From: Roseovarius amoyensis | GTDB lineage: Bacteria > Pseudomonadota > Alphaproteobacteria > Rhodobacterales > Rhodobacteraceae | Length of the DNA: 64,000 bases | Reading direction: 5' to 3' | Assembly: GCF_003260265.1 (NCBI RefSeq) | Contig: NZ_QITQ01000006.1 | Span: 124,001 to 188,000, forward strand | Shown: positions 44,337 through 53,355 of the stretch, in pieces | How the letters are laid out: every line of letters starts with the position of its first letter | How positions within the stretch are numbered: the stretch's first letter is position 1 | Notes under the pieces: model-generated | The model's input: only the letters and a program-made list of their open reading frames with translations | Databases searched by the model: none | What the model was told of the DNA's origin: nothing | Translations under genes and position numbers: made by a program

Positions 44337-45827
44337 ATGTTAAATCATGTTTCGAGACGGTTTTTTCTGGGGGGCGTGTTTGCAGGGCTTGCGGGGCCGG
44401 GCTGGGCGGGGCCTCCGGCCGTGTCCCTGCGGCCCAGGACGAGGCCGGAGGATTTCGGGGGTCGGACAGAACCGCCGGTAAGCGGGCTGATCGACGCGGC
44501 GCAACTGGGCGGGCGCGTCACCTATGCCGTTGTCGATGTCGCGACGGGGAAGGTGCTGGAAAGCCAAGGTGGGGGCCTGGGCCAGCCGCCGGCAAGCGTG
44601 ACCAAGGTGATCACCGCGCTTTATTCGCTTGACGTGCTGGGGCCGCAATTCCGTTTTGAGACGCGGCTGCTGGCCTCCGGCCCGGTGCGCGACGGGGTCG
44701 TAGACGGCGACCTGATCCTGGCCGGCGGCGGCGACCCGACGCTGGATACCGATGAGCTGGCCGACATGGCGGCCCGGCTGAAGGAGGCGGGCGTGCGTGA
44801 GGTGCGCGGCAAGTTCAGGGTCTGGTCCGGGGCGTTGCCCTATCAGCGCGTGATCGACCCCTCGCAGCCCGAGCATGTGAGTTACAACCCATCGCTGTCG
44901 GGGCTCAACCTCAACTACAACCGGGTGCATTTCGAGTGGAAGCGCGCCGGTCAGGGGTACAGCGTGACGATGGATGCGCGCTCGGCCCGCTATCGGCCCG
45001 AGGTGCGTGTCGCGCGGATGGCCGTCGCCAAGCGCAGCCTGCCGGTCTACACCTATGCCGACCGTGGCGACCATGACGCCTGGAGCGTGGCCAGCGGGGC
45101 GCTGGGCAAGGGTGGTTCGCGCTGGCTGCCGGTTCGCCGCCCAGCCGCCTATGCGGCAGAGGTCTTTGCCACCTTCGCCCGCGCCCATGGCATCGTGCTG
45201 ACCCCCGGCCGCCCCCTGGGCGAGACGCCGGGCGGGCAGATCCTGCTGACCCACAAGAGCGCGCCGCTGAGCGAAATCCTGCGCGGCATGCTGAAGTATT
45301 CCAACAACCTGACGGCCGAGCTGGTGGGCCTGACCGCCACGGCACGGCGGCGTGGAAAGCCGGCGCCGCTGGCGGCCTCGGCGCGCGAGATGAGCGCCTG
45401 GGCCCAGGACCTGCTGCGCATACCGGGCGCGCATCTGGTCGATCATTCGGGGCTGGGAGAGGCATCGAGGCTTGGCGCGGCATCGCTGGCACATGCGCTG
45501 GCGCAGATGCATGCCGACGGCCTGCTCAAGCCGCTGCTAAAGCCGTTCCCGATGCGCGACAGCAACGGCAAGGCGGTGCCGGACCACCCCATCAATGTCG
45601 CTGCCAAGACCGGCACGCTTTACTTTGTCAGTTCGCTGGCGGGTTATGTCACCGCGCCCGGCAGTCCCGAACTGGCCTTTGCGATTCTTGCCGCCAATAC
45701 GGAGCTGCGCGAAGGGTACGACCGCACCACCGGCGAACGCCCGCCGGGCGCCTATGGCTGGAACCGCCGCGCGAAGAAGCTGCAGCAGGGTCTGATCGAA
45801 CGCTGGACGCGGGTCTACGGCAGCTAG
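44337..45827 (+). CDS. dacB: D-alanyl-D-alanine carboxypeptidase / endopeptidase (peptidase S13)
   Basis: The 496-aa product has a signal peptide (VSRRFFLGGVFAGLAGPGWA, twin-arginine-like) and the penicillin-binding motifs: SVTK with nucleophile S87, YSNN near residue 322, and KTGTLYF near 425. The large insertion between the first two motifs (GVVDGDLILAGGGDPTLDTD) is the S13/PBP4 hallmark. It cleaves terminal D-Ala or cross-links in peptidoglycan in the periplasm. It follows nadD by 58 bases. A CCCCGGG palindrome pair follows the stop. Confidence 0.92.
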   Translation: MLNHVSRRFFLGGVFAGLAGPGWAGPPAVSLRPRTRPEDFGGRTEPPVSGLIDAAQLGGRVTYAVVDVATGKVLESQGGGLGQPPASVTKVITALYSLDVLGPQFRFETRLLASGPVRDGVVDGDLILAGGGDPTLDTDELADMAARLKEAGVREVRGKFRVWSGALPYQRVIDPSQPEHVSYNPSLSGLNLNYNRVHFEWKRAGQGYSVTMDARSARYRPEVRVARMAVAKRSLPVYTYADRGDHDAWSVASGALGKGGSRWLPVRRPAAYAAEVFATFARAHGIVLTPGRPLGETPGGQILLTHKSAPLSEILRGMLKYSNNLTAELVGLTATARRRGKPAPLAASAREMSAWAQDLLRIPGAHLVDHSGLGEASRLGAASLAHALAQMHADGLLKPLLKPFPMRDSNGKAVPDHPINVAAKTGTLYFVSSLAGYVTAPGSPELAFAILAANTELREGYDRTTGERPPGAYGWNRRAKKLQQGLIERWTRVYGS

Positions 45828-45898
45828 GCCCAAGACAATCGCCGCTGCCGCCGACCCGGCCGGGACAGAGATCTGTTGCGCTCTATCGGAAATTCCCG

Positions 45899-45962
45899 CG
45901 CCCCGGGCCTGACCCGGGGTCCACGCCCGCCGACAGGAAAGGCCCCGGCCCGGGGCCGGGGC
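45899..45962. repeat. Paired extragenic palindromes (CCCCGGG family), copy 2
   Basis: CCCCGGGCCTGACCCGGGG (within 45899-45919) is followed after about 21 bases by a second hairpin with arms GCCCCGGC and GCCGGGGC (45941-45962). This is the same doublet as at 13173-13238 in the opposite orientation. It lies between convergent dacB and asd. Confidence 0.78.
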
Positions 45963-45994
45963 AATTAACAGGTCTGATCTGGCGCGATACGCCC

Positions 45995-47017
45995 CTAGCC
46001 CTTTTTCAGAACCCGCGTGCCAAGGGTTTCGGCGATCTGCACGGCGTTCAGCGCCGCGCCCTTGCGCAGGTTGTCAGACACGCACCACAGGTTCAGCCCG
46101 TTGTCGATGGTCGAGTCCTGCCGGATGCGGCTGATGAAGGTGGCGAAGTCGCCCACGCATTCGACCGGGGTGACGTAGCCACCGGCTTCGCGCTTGTCGA
46201 TCACCATGATGCCCGGCGCCTCGCGCAGGATGTCGCGGGCCTCATCCTCGTCGAGGAAGTCCTCGAACTCGATGTTGATGGCTTCGGCGTGGCCGACAAA
46301 GACCGGCACCCGCACACAGGTGGCAGTCACCTTAATCGATGAATCGACGATTTTCTTGGTCTCGGCGACCATCTTCCACTCTTCCTTGGTCGATCCGTCT
46401 TCCATGAAGACGTCGATATGGGGAATGACGTTGAAGGCGATCTGCTTTTGAAACTTTTTCGGCGGCACGTCGTCGGTGGGGTTGTACATCGACTTGGTCT
46501 GATCCCACAGCTCGTCCATGCCTTCCTTGCCGGCGCCCGACACCGACTGATAGGTCGACACCACCACCCGCTTGATACGCGCACGGTCATGCAGGGGCTT
46601 GAGCGCCACCACCATCTGCGCGGTGGAACAGTTGGGGTTGGCGATGATGTTCTTTTTCGCGTAGCTCTCGACCGCCTCGGGGTTCACCTCGGGCACCACC
46701 AGCGGCACATCGGCGTCGTAGCGGTAGAGCGACGAGTTGTCGATCACCACGCAGCCGGCCTTGGCCGCCTTGGGGGCATAGATCTTGGTCGCGTCCGAGC
46801 CGATGGCGAAAAGCGCGATGTCCCAGCCGGTGAAATCGAAGGCGTCAAGATCCTTTGTCTTGAGAGTTCGGTCGCCAAAGCTCACCTCGGTGCCCAGCGA
46901 GCGGCGGCTTGCCAGTGCGACGATTTCGTCCACCGGAAACTGGCGTTCGGCCAGGATGTTCAGCATTTCGCGGCCCACGTTGCCCGTGGCGCCGACGACG
47001 ACGACCTTGTAACCCAT
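45995..47017 (-). CDS. asd: Aspartate-semialdehyde dehydrogenase
   Basis: Asd reduces aspartyl phosphate to aspartate semialdehyde on the route to lysine/diaminopimelate, threonine and methionine. The 340-aa product has the NADP motif VVVGATGNVGREMLNIL at the start, the catalytic C130 in IIANPNCSTAQMVVAL, and STYQSVSGAGKEGMDELWDQ. The ending LGTRVLKKG is usual. The start at 47017 has GGAGAGTGAA upstream; the ATG at 47029 would overlap that site. Confidence 0.95.
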   Translation of the reverse strand: MGYKVVVVGATGNVGREMLNILAERQFPVDEIVALASRRSLGTEVSFGDRTLKTKDLDAFDFTGWDIALFAIGSDATKIYAPKAAKAGCVVIDNSSLYRYDADVPLVVPEVNPEAVESYAKKNIIANPNCSTAQMVVALKPLHDRARIKRVVVSTYQSVSGAGKEGMDELWDQTKSMYNPTDDVPPKKFQKQIAFNVIPHIDVFMEDGSTKEEWKMVAETKKIVDSSIKVTATCVRVPVFVGHAEAINIEFEDFLDEDEARDILREAPGIMVIDKREAGGYVTPVECVGDFATFISRIRQDSTIDNGLNLWCVSDNLRKGAALNAVQIAETLGTRVLKKG

Positions 47018-47098
47018 TTCACTCTCCATTGCGGGGTTGCCGGCGCGTCATACATAGCTTTTCGGGGCGATGAAAGGGGGGTGCGCCGATCGGCCCTC

Positions 47099-47533
47099 TC
47101 AGCCGCGTCGGTCGAGCTTGGTCGAAAGACGGATCAGGCTTTCGGAACCGCGCACGCCCTTGGCCTCGCCGATGCGGTCGAGCGTGGCATCAAGTTCCTC
47201 GGTGCTGCTGGCCTCAAGCCCCACGATCAGGTCGAACCGGCCCGAGGTGGTATGCACCGTGCGCACCCCCGGCAGCGATTCAAGCCGCGCCAGCACGGCG
47301 GGGGCGCTGCGCGGTTCGATGCTGACCAGCGCCGTTGCCCTGAGCGGCGCGCTGAGCGACTCGTTCAGCCGCACGGTATAGCCTTGCACGATACCGGTGG
47401 CCTCCAGCCGGTCCAGCCGGGCCTGAACCGTGGTGCGCGCCAGCCCCAGCCGCCGCGCCAGTACCGCCACCGGCAGGCGCGCGTTTTCACGCAAGAGCGC
47501 CAGCAGTGCCCGGTCGAGATTGTCAATCTGCAT
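47099..47533 (-). CDS. Lrp/AsnC family transcriptional regulator
   Basis: The 144-aa product starts with DNLDRALLALLRENARLPVA, the Lrp/AsnC helix-turn-helix (LARRLGLARTTVQARLDRLE), and ends with the RAM/effector domain (APAVLARLESLPGVRTVHTT, SGRFDLIVGLEASS). Such factors respond to amino acids. The gene diverges from a PLP-dependent basic amino acid decarboxylase with 116 bases between the two starts, which makes that enzyme a likely target. The shared region contains an AT-rich core (ATACCATATATATACG). Confidence 0.9.
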   Translation of the reverse strand: MQIDNLDRALLALLRENARLPVAVLARRLGLARTTVQARLDRLEATGIVQGYTVRLNESLSAPLRATALVSIEPRSAPAVLARLESLPGVRTVHTTSGRFDLIVGLEASSTEELDATLDRIGEAKGVRGSESLIRLSTKLDRRG

Positions 47534-47649
47534 TGGTCCTCGTCGAATTGCCGAGCCAGATACCATATATATACGAAGTGCTTGGTGAAATCGACGTAAT
47601 TCGCGCCCATTCTTGGGGTAAATCCCGCGAGGCAGAACGAGGCAGCACC

Positions 47650-48780
47650 ATGCGCGAAATCCCGACCTGGGCCGACCCGGCCACCCATATCGCCCGCCAC
47701 CGTCCCGATACCGCGCTTTTTTATTTTGCGCCCGCGGTGTTACAGGCCACGGCGCGCCGGTTCCTGGCCGGGTTCCCGGGTCTTGTCACCTATGCAGTCA
47801 AGGCCAACGCGGGCGAAGAGGTGCTTGCCAACCTCGTCGCGGCCGGGATCGGCACCTTCGACGTCGCCAGCCCCCAAGAGATGCGCGCCGTGCGCGCCAT
47901 CTGTGCGGATGCGGTGCTGCACTACAACAACCCCGTGCGCAGCCCCGATGAGGTGGCGTTCGCGTGCGAAATGGGGGTGGCGTCCTGTTCGGTCGATGAC
48001 CGGCGCGAGCTGGAAAAGCTGGCCCCCCTGCCGCGCGATGTCGAGGTGGCGGTGCGGCTGGCCCTGCCGGTGACGGGGGCGGCCTATGATTTCGGCGCCA
48101 AGTTCGGCGCCCCGCCCGCCGCCGCTGTGGCACTGCTGCGCGAGGTGGCGGAAATGGGGTTTCGCCCGGTACTGACCTTTCACCCCGGCACGCAATGCGC
48201 CGATCCTGCGGCCTGGGGCACCTATATCCGGACCGCGGCACAGGTCGCGCACGAGGCCGGGGTGCGCATCGGGCGGCTGAATGTCGGCGGCGGCTTTGCC
48301 TCGCACCGCGATGGCGCCGCGCCGGACCTTGAGGCGATATTCGATCATATCGGACAGGTGGCGCGGCAGGAATTCGGCCCTGACGCGCCGGGGCTCTTGT
48401 GCGAGCCGGGCCGCGCCATGGCGGCAGAGGCGTTTACCCTGGCGACACGGGTTAAGGCGCTGCGCGGGGGCAATGCGGTGTTGCTTAATGACGGGGTCTA
48501 TGGCGGGCTGTTCGAGGCCCGCGACATCGGCACCGCCCGGCGCATCACCGCGATCGCGCCCGATGGCACCCCGCGCAATGGGGCGCCGGTGGCGCGCACC
48601 GTCTTTGGCCCGACCTGTGACAGCCTTGACCGGCTGCCCGAGGCGATTGACCTGCCTTCCGATCTGGCCGAGGGGGACTATCTGCTATTTGCCGGCATGG
48701 GCGCCTATTCGCTGAGCCTGGCCACCCGGTTCAACGGCTATGGACCGGGCGAGACGGTAACGGTGGACGGTCTGGGCTGA
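47650..48780 (+). CDS. Type III PLP-dependent decarboxylase (ornithine/diaminopimelate-like)
   Basis: The 376-aa product is an alanine-racemase-fold decarboxylase: PLP lysine in LVTYAVKANAGEEVLANLVA near residue 48, LTFHPGTQCADP, RLNVGGGFASH (phosphate-binding Gly stretch), LCEPGRAMAAEAF, and the C-terminal catalytic cysteine in FGPTCDSLDRLPE with LLFAGMGAYSLSLATRFNG. The length and motifs are closer to eukaryotic-type ornithine decarboxylase than to LysA. It probably makes a polyamine precursor. The divergent Lrp-like gene suggests amino-acid control. The substrate (ornithine, lysine or arginine) is not resolved. Confidence 0.87.
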   Translation: MREIPTWADPATHIARHRPDTALFYFAPAVLQATARRFLAGFPGLVTYAVKANAGEEVLANLVAAGIGTFDVASPQEMRAVRAICADAVLHYNNPVRSPDEVAFACEMGVASCSVDDRRELEKLAPLPRDVEVAVRLALPVTGAAYDFGAKFGAPPAAAVALLREVAEMGFRPVLTFHPGTQCADPAAWGTYIRTAAQVAHEAGVRIGRLNVGGGFASHRDGAAPDLEAIFDHIGQVARQEFGPDAPGLLCEPGRAMAAEAFTLATRVKALRGGNAVLLNDGVYGGLFEARDIGTARRITAIAPDGTPRNGAPVARTVFGPTCDSLDRLPEAIDLPSDLAEGDYLLFAGMGAYSLSLATRFNGYGPGETVTVDGLG

Positions 48781-48886
48781 TCGCGGTACCTGTTGCGCCG
48801 GAACCCGGTCACGGCAGATCCGCTGGAAAATGAAATGCCGTGTTCAGATATATCTGCCATGATCGGGGCGACGGAGGTGACTGCCG

Positions 48887-49948
48887 ATGACATGGACGGC
48901 GTGGGCGAAACGCATCTATTCCGTGCTGCGTCCCGGCCGGCGGCAGGGGCGGCAGGGACAGCGGCACGAACGTGGGCATCTGACCCATGTCATCATCCTT
49001 GACGGCACCATGTCCTCGCTTGAGACGGGCTGCGAGAGCAATGCCGGTCTGGCCTACAAGCTGCTTTGCGAGGCGTTGCATGCGCGGCTGTCACTTTATT
49101 ATGAGGCCGGCGTTCAGTGGCAGGATTGGCGCGCCACAGGCGACGTGATCTCGGGGCGGGGCATCAACAGTCAGATCCGCCGCGCCTATGGCTATCTTGC
49201 CAGCCGGTACCGCAGCGGTGACCGAATCATCCTGATGGGCTATTCGCGGGGCGCCTATGCGGTGCGCTCGCTGGCTGGCGTGATCGACCGGGTCGGGCTC
49301 TTGCAGGCGCGCCACGCGACCGAGCGCAACGTGCTGACCGCCTATCGCCACTACCAGGCGGGCGCCGGCAACGAGGCCGCGCGCGCCTTTGCCCGAACGC
49401 TGTGCCATGACGGGGTCGAGATCGAGATGGTCGGCGTCTGGGACACCGTCAAGGCGCTGGGCCTGCGTCTGCCAGTGCTGTGGCGGCTGACTGAGCCGGC
49501 GCACGCCTTTCACGATCACAAACTCGGCCCCTCGGTGCGCCATGGCTTTCACGCTCTGGCCCTGGACGAGACGCGCGAGGCATATACCCCCGTGCTGTGG
49601 CAAACGCCCGAGGGGTTTCAGGGCCATGTCGAACAGGTCTGGTTTCGCGGCACCCACGGCGATGTCGGCGGCCAGCTTGGCGGGTACGAGGCGGCGCGCC
49701 CGCTGGCCAATATCCCCTTTCGCTGGATGATGGAGCGGCTATCCGAATGCGGCGTCGATTTGCCCGATGGCTGGCAGGCGCGGTTTCGGGTCGATCCCGA
49801 CGCGCCATCCTGCGGCACCTGGCGGGGCTGGGGGCGGCTGTTCCTGCTGCGCCATGCGCGGGCGGTGGGCCGCGACCCGTCAGAACGGATACACGAAACC
49901 GCACGCAAGCGGCAGGAAATGCCGCCCGATACTGCCGCCGCGCACTGA
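48887..49948 (+). CDS. DUF2235 family alpha/beta hydrolase
   Basis: The 353-aa product has THVIILDGTMSSLETGCESN near residue 33 (the DUF2235 start, xxxDGTxN), the nucleophile elbow MGYSRGAYAVRSLAG with S120, VGVWDTVKALG, and EQVWFRGTHGDVGGQLGG with the catalytic Asp/His region. DUF2235 is the catalytic domain of Tle1-type phospholipases, including type VI secretion effectors, but no VgrG, PAAR or immunity-like gene is next to it. No signal peptide is seen. GGAGG precedes the ATG. A cytoplasmic lipase/esterase role is the cautious reading. Confidence 0.85.
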   Translation: MTWTAWAKRIYSVLRPGRRQGRQGQRHERGHLTHVIILDGTMSSLETGCESNAGLAYKLLCEALHARLSLYYEAGVQWQDWRATGDVISGRGINSQIRRAYGYLASRYRSGDRIILMGYSRGAYAVRSLAGVIDRVGLLQARHATERNVLTAYRHYQAGAGNEAARAFARTLCHDGVEIEMVGVWDTVKALGLRLPVLWRLTEPAHAFHDHKLGPSVRHGFHALALDETREAYTPVLWQTPEGFQGHVEQVWFRGTHGDVGGQLGGYEAARPLANIPFRWMMERLSECGVDLPDGWQARFRVDPDAPSCGTWRGWGRLFLLRHARAVGRDPSERIHETARKRQEMPPDTAAAH

Positions 49949-49957
49949 GGCGGGGCG

Positions 49958-50461
49958 CTATTTTGCCTTGGGCGCATCCATGATCAGGCAGGTGGTGCTG
50001 GCGGTGGCGTAAAGGCGGCCGTCATCCACCCCGCGCAATTCGCCGGTGGCGACCGCGGTGCGGCGACCGGCATGGGCCGTCTGGCCCACCGCGCGCACGC
50101 GCACGCCCAAAGGCACCGCGCGGGTAATATTCACCTTGAATTCAAGCGTTGTATAGATACGGCCCCGTTCCAGCGTCGACATCACCGCGCAGCCCATGCA
50201 ACTGTCGAGAATGGCGCCGTACCAGCCGCCATGCACGCCGCGCATCGGGTTGGTGACCGCGAATTCCGGCACCCCCTCGAAGGTGACGCGCCCCTTGGCA
50301 ACTTCGGTCACGCCAAAGCCCAGCGTCCCCCCGATGGGTGGCCCGGACAGGCGGCCGGCAAGGACATCCTGCATGAATTCCAGTCCCGACCGGCCGGTGA
50401 GGTCGGCCATGTCGGGCAGTTCGTCAAGCGTGCGGGCAGCGCGCGGTGCGGTGTCGGGCAT
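49958..50461 (-). CDS. PaaI family hotdog thioesterase
   Basis: The 167-aa product contains GVPEFAVTNPMRGVHGGWYG, the HGG motif of the PaaI/4HBT hotdog fold, then ILDSCMGCAVMSTLERGRI and TTLEFKVNITRAVPLGVRVR. Such enzymes hydrolyse acyl-CoA thioesters, often aromatic. The start at 50461 is fixed by GGAAGGAG ten bases upstream; the longer frame to 50662 has no such site. It is convergent with the DUF2235 gene (9-base gap). Confidence 0.88.
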   Translation of the reverse strand: MPDTAPRAARTLDELPDMADLTGRSGLEFMQDVLAGRLSGPPIGGTLGFGVTEVAKGRVTFEGVPEFAVTNPMRGVHGGWYGAILDSCMGCAVMSTLERGRIYTTLEFKVNITRAVPLGVRVRAVGQTAHAGRRTAVATGELRGVDDGRLYATASTTCLIMDAPKAK

Positions 50462-50532
50462 GGGGTGATCTCCTTCCGCACGCAGGCTTAGGCGGGCAGG
50501 GCGAAAGGGGCAAGGGTGGAATGCAGTCCGGC

Positions 50533-51405
50533 TCAGGCCACGTCGCGCAGCCCGGCGCGCGAACGCACGCCCAGCGCGTGACAGATGTCGCGCGTCAGGT
50601 CGGGGCGGTTGAGGGTGTAGAAATGCAGATGCTCTACCCCGCCCTCGACCAGATTGTCGCACAGCTCTGTTGCCACGGCGGTGGCCAGCAGGTCGGCGCG
50701 GCCTTCGCCGTCGCGCTCGGCCCGCTCGAACGCATCGGCCAGCCAGCCCGGAACGCGCGTGCCGCAGGCCTGGGCAAAGCGCCGCGCACCGGCCCAGTTC
50801 TCGATCGGCAGGATGCCGGGCCTGATCGGCGCGTCGATGCCGGCCTTTTCACAGGCGTCGCGGAAGCGGAAAAAGGTCTCGGCCTCGAAGAAGAACTGGG
50901 TGATTGCCTCGCTCGCGCCCGCGTCGATCTTGCGCTTGAGCCATTCGATATCGGCCTGTGCGCTTGCCGCCTCGGGGTGTTTTTCGGGATAGGCGCCCAC
51001 GCGAATGGTGAAGTCACCGGTTTCGGCCAGTGCCGAGATCAGCTCGCAACTGTCGGCAAAGCCCTCGGGATGCGGGGCGAACCGGTCGGCGCCCTTGGGC
51101 GGGTCGCCGCGCAGCGCCACGATCTCGCGCACGCCAGCCTGGGCGAAGTCACGGGCGATCTGCATGGTTTCGTCGCGGCTGGCGTCGACGCAGGTCAGAT
51201 GTGCCGCGACGTTCAGGCCCGATGACCGGGTCAGCGTCGCCACCGCGTCGCGCGTCAACTCTCGCGTGGTGCCGCCGGCGCCGTATGTGACCGAGACGAA
51301 TTCGGGCTGCAGGGGGCTGAGTGCCTGCACCGTGTCCCAAAGGCGGAACGACCCTTCGAGAGAGCGCGGCGGGAAGAATTCGAATGACACGGACGGAACG
51401 GACAT
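50533..51405 (-). CDS. metF: Methylenetetrahydrofolate reductase
   Basis: MetF reduces 5,10-methylene- to 5-methyl-tetrahydrofolate for methionine synthesis. The 290-aa TIM barrel carries VSFEFFPPRSLEGSFRLWDT at the start, PEFVSVTYGAGGTTRELTRD, AAHLTCVDASRDE, IVALRGDPPKG (FAD site), and AITQFFFEAETFFRFRD. The divergent neighbour metR is its expected activator; the 100-base region between them has an inverted and a direct repeat. The start at 51405 matches the family. It uses the one-carbon units produced by gcvTHP and glyA. Confidence 0.95.
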   Translation of the reverse strand: MSVPSVSFEFFPPRSLEGSFRLWDTVQALSPLQPEFVSVTYGAGGTTRELTRDAVATLTRSSGLNVAAHLTCVDASRDETMQIARDFAQAGVREIVALRGDPPKGADRFAPHPEGFADSCELISALAETGDFTIRVGAYPEKHPEAASAQADIEWLKRKIDAGASEAITQFFFEAETFFRFRDACEKAGIDAPIRPGILPIENWAGARRFAQACGTRVPGWLADAFERAERDGEGRADLLATAVATELCDNLVEGGVEHLHFYTLNRPDLTRDICHALGVRSRAGLRDVA

Positions 51406-51459
51406 GGTCGGCAATCCTTGACAGGCTGGGTTGCAGATCTTGTGGCAGGTTGGCGAATG

Positions 51460-51499
51460 TGAGACAACTTCATAAAATTCATGCTTTGAATGAGACAAC
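51460..51499. promoter_or_regulatory. Candidate MetR-binding region between metF and metR
   Basis: A direct repeat TGAGACAAC occurs at 51460-51468 and 51491-51499, exactly 31 bases (about three helix turns) apart. Between them is the inverted repeat TTCA-TGCTT-TGAA (51478-51490). The Escherichia coli MetR box is TGAA-N5-TTCA, so the arms here are in the opposite order. Confidence 0.5.
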
Positions 51500-51505
51500 C
51501 TAATA

Positions 51506-52426
51506 ATGCACATTGATTTCCGGCACCTCCGCACCATCAGGGCTATCCACCAGGCCGGCGGGCTGGCGCGGGCGGCGGACCTTTTGCACATCACCCAGTC
51601 GGCACTGAGCCACCAGATCAAGGGGCTTGAAGACCAGGCCGGGGTCGAGCTGTTTGTGCGCCGCACCAAGCCCTTGCGGCTGTCGGAGGCCGGGATGCGC
51701 CTGCTGCGCGTCGCCGAAGAGGTGCTGCCAAAGATCGAGGCGCTCGAGGCCGAGTTCGAGGGGCTCAGGCGCGGCAGCGCCGGCCGGATGCACATCGCCA
51801 TCGAATGCCACGCCTGTTTCGAGTGGCTGTTCCCGGTGCTGGAACGGTTTCGCATGTCCTGGCCCGAGGTAGATATCGACATCCGCCCCGGGCTGGCCTT
51901 TGACGCGCTGCCCGCACTGCAGGCCGAAGAGGTGGACGTGGTGATTTCGTCCGACCCCGAGGCGCTGGACGGCATCGATTTCCGCCCGCTGTTCGACTAC
52001 GAGCCCGTTTTCGTGGCCGCCGCCGGGCATCCGCTGGCGAAAAAACTCTTTGTCGAAGCCGAGGACCTGCGCGACGAGACGCTGATCACCTATCCGGTCG
52101 ATCGCACGCGGCTGGATGTCTTTACCGAGCTGCTGACGCCCGCCCGGATAGAGCCGCGCGCGGTACGGCAGGCCGAACTGACGGCGGTGATCCTGCTATT
52201 GGTGGCGTCGGGACGCGGGGTGGCGGTGCTGCCCGACTGGGTGCTGCGCGAAAGCCGCAGCAACAGCGAACTGATCACCCGCCCGCTGACCGAAACGGGG
52301 CTGACCAAGCGCCTTTACGCCGCCATCCGCCACGATGACGGCGACAAGCCCTACATGGCGCATCTGCTGCGGTTGGCGCGCGAAATCCCGGTGCGGATGC
52401 AGCGCCGCGAACCGGTCGCGGGCTAG
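51506..52426 (+). CDS. metR: LysR-type regulator MetR
   Basis: The 306-aa product has the LysR helix-turn-helix (HLRTIRAIHQAGGLARAADL, ITQSALSHQIKGLEDQAGVE) and an effector domain beginning RMHIAIECHACFEWLFPVLE, a stretch characteristic of MetR, which senses homocysteine. It diverges from metF by 100 bases, the classical arrangement, and presumably activates it. The end of the gene is followed by a GC hairpin (CGCCGC/GCGGCG). Assignment as MetR rests on the IECHACFEWL motif and on context. Confidence 0.9.
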   Translation: MHIDFRHLRTIRAIHQAGGLARAADLLHITQSALSHQIKGLEDQAGVELFVRRTKPLRLSEAGMRLLRVAEEVLPKIEALEAEFEGLRRGSAGRMHIAIECHACFEWLFPVLERFRMSWPEVDIDIRPGLAFDALPALQAEEVDVVISSDPEALDGIDFRPLFDYEPVFVAAAGHPLAKKLFVEAEDLRDETLITYPVDRTRLDVFTELLTPARIEPRAVRQAELTAVILLLVASGRGVAVLPDWVLRESRSNSELITRPLTETGLTKRLYAAIRHDDGDKPYMAHLLRLAREIPVRMQRREPVAG

Positions 52427-52590
52427 CGCCGCCGCGCGCGCGGCGATTTGCCAAGACCTGGCCCCGGAATGCCCCAATCCATGCCATAAACCAGGCCTAA
52501 TGTCGCACCTGCACGCGGTCACAGGCACCCGACAAGAGGTGCCGGGCGGCGGTAACGATTTCTTTGGGGCTTTCGAGGCAGGTTGGTGCG

Positions 52591-53355
52591 ATGCCAAGGC
52601 GATCTGAAAACAGCGGGATTGATCATGCCGATGTGGCGCAGGCCGCGACGGCGGCCCGCCTGTGCCCGGGGCAGCGCGCGGTTGAGCGCGCTATCAACTG
52701 TTTTACACCCGGAACCCTGATAACCACCCGGGCCGGCAAGTGCCCGGTCGAAAAACTGCGCCCAGGCGACAAGCTGTTGACGCGCGACCACGGGTTTCAG
52801 CCGCTCTTGTGGTGCGGTATGCGCCGGGCCGATCCGTCGCACGCGGGGCCGGGGGCGTGGCCGGTGCTGATCCGCGCCGGTGCGCTGGGCCCGGGCCAGC
52901 CCGAACGCGACATGATCGTATCGCCGGGTCACCGGCTGCTGAGCACCGATCCCGATTTCGTGCGCGCCACCGGCGAACCTGAGGCGCTGATCGCGGCGCA
53001 GGCGCTGACGGCGCGGCTCGGTATCCAGCGGATCATGCCGGAACCGACGGTCTATCTGCATCTGCTGCTGGACCGGCACGAGGTCATCCTGGCTGAAAAC
53101 AGCTGGACTGAGAGTTTTCGCCTGTCACGATCCGCCCTGCACATCATGGCGGCCGCGGGGCGTGAACACCTTGCGCGCATCCTGCCGCAACAGCGCGAAT
53201 GGGCGGCTGACGCGGGGCAGGTGGCGGTGCAGGCCCCGGCGCGGCTGTGCCCGGCGGCGGATACCGGTGCGGGTGGGCTGGGCGACCAGGGCAGGAACCG
53301 GCCAGAGATTCGGCCGGATCACCTGCGCGAGATTCGGCACGCGATGGTGTTCTGA
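52591..53355 (+). CDS. Hint-domain (Hedgehog/intein-type) protein
   Basis: The 254-aa product contains CFTPGTLITTRAGKCPVEKL near residue 37 and RPGDKLLTRDHGFQPLLWCG, the Hint start seen in many Rhodobacteraceae proteins, with the later HRLLSTDPDFVRATGEPEAL. The Cys at the start of the motif is the nucleophile in Hint autoprocessing. The family (often annotated Hint domain-containing) is usually fused to RTX/calcium-binding repeats; here the domain stands alone with short flanks. The ATG at 52591 is used; an upstream TTG (52564) is possible. A hairpin (CACCCCG/CGGGGTG) follows. Function is unknown. Confidence 0.8.
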   Translation: MPRRSENSGIDHADVAQAATAARLCPGQRAVERAINCFTPGTLITTRAGKCPVEKLRPGDKLLTRDHGFQPLLWCGMRRADPSHAGPGAWPVLIRAGALGPGQPERDMIVSPGHRLLSTDPDFVRATGEPEALIAAQALTARLGIQRIMPEPTVYLHLLLDRHEVILAENSWTESFRLSRSALHIMAAAGREHLARILPQQREWAADAGQVAVQAPARLCPAADTGAGGLGDQGRNRPEIRPDHLREIRHAMVF

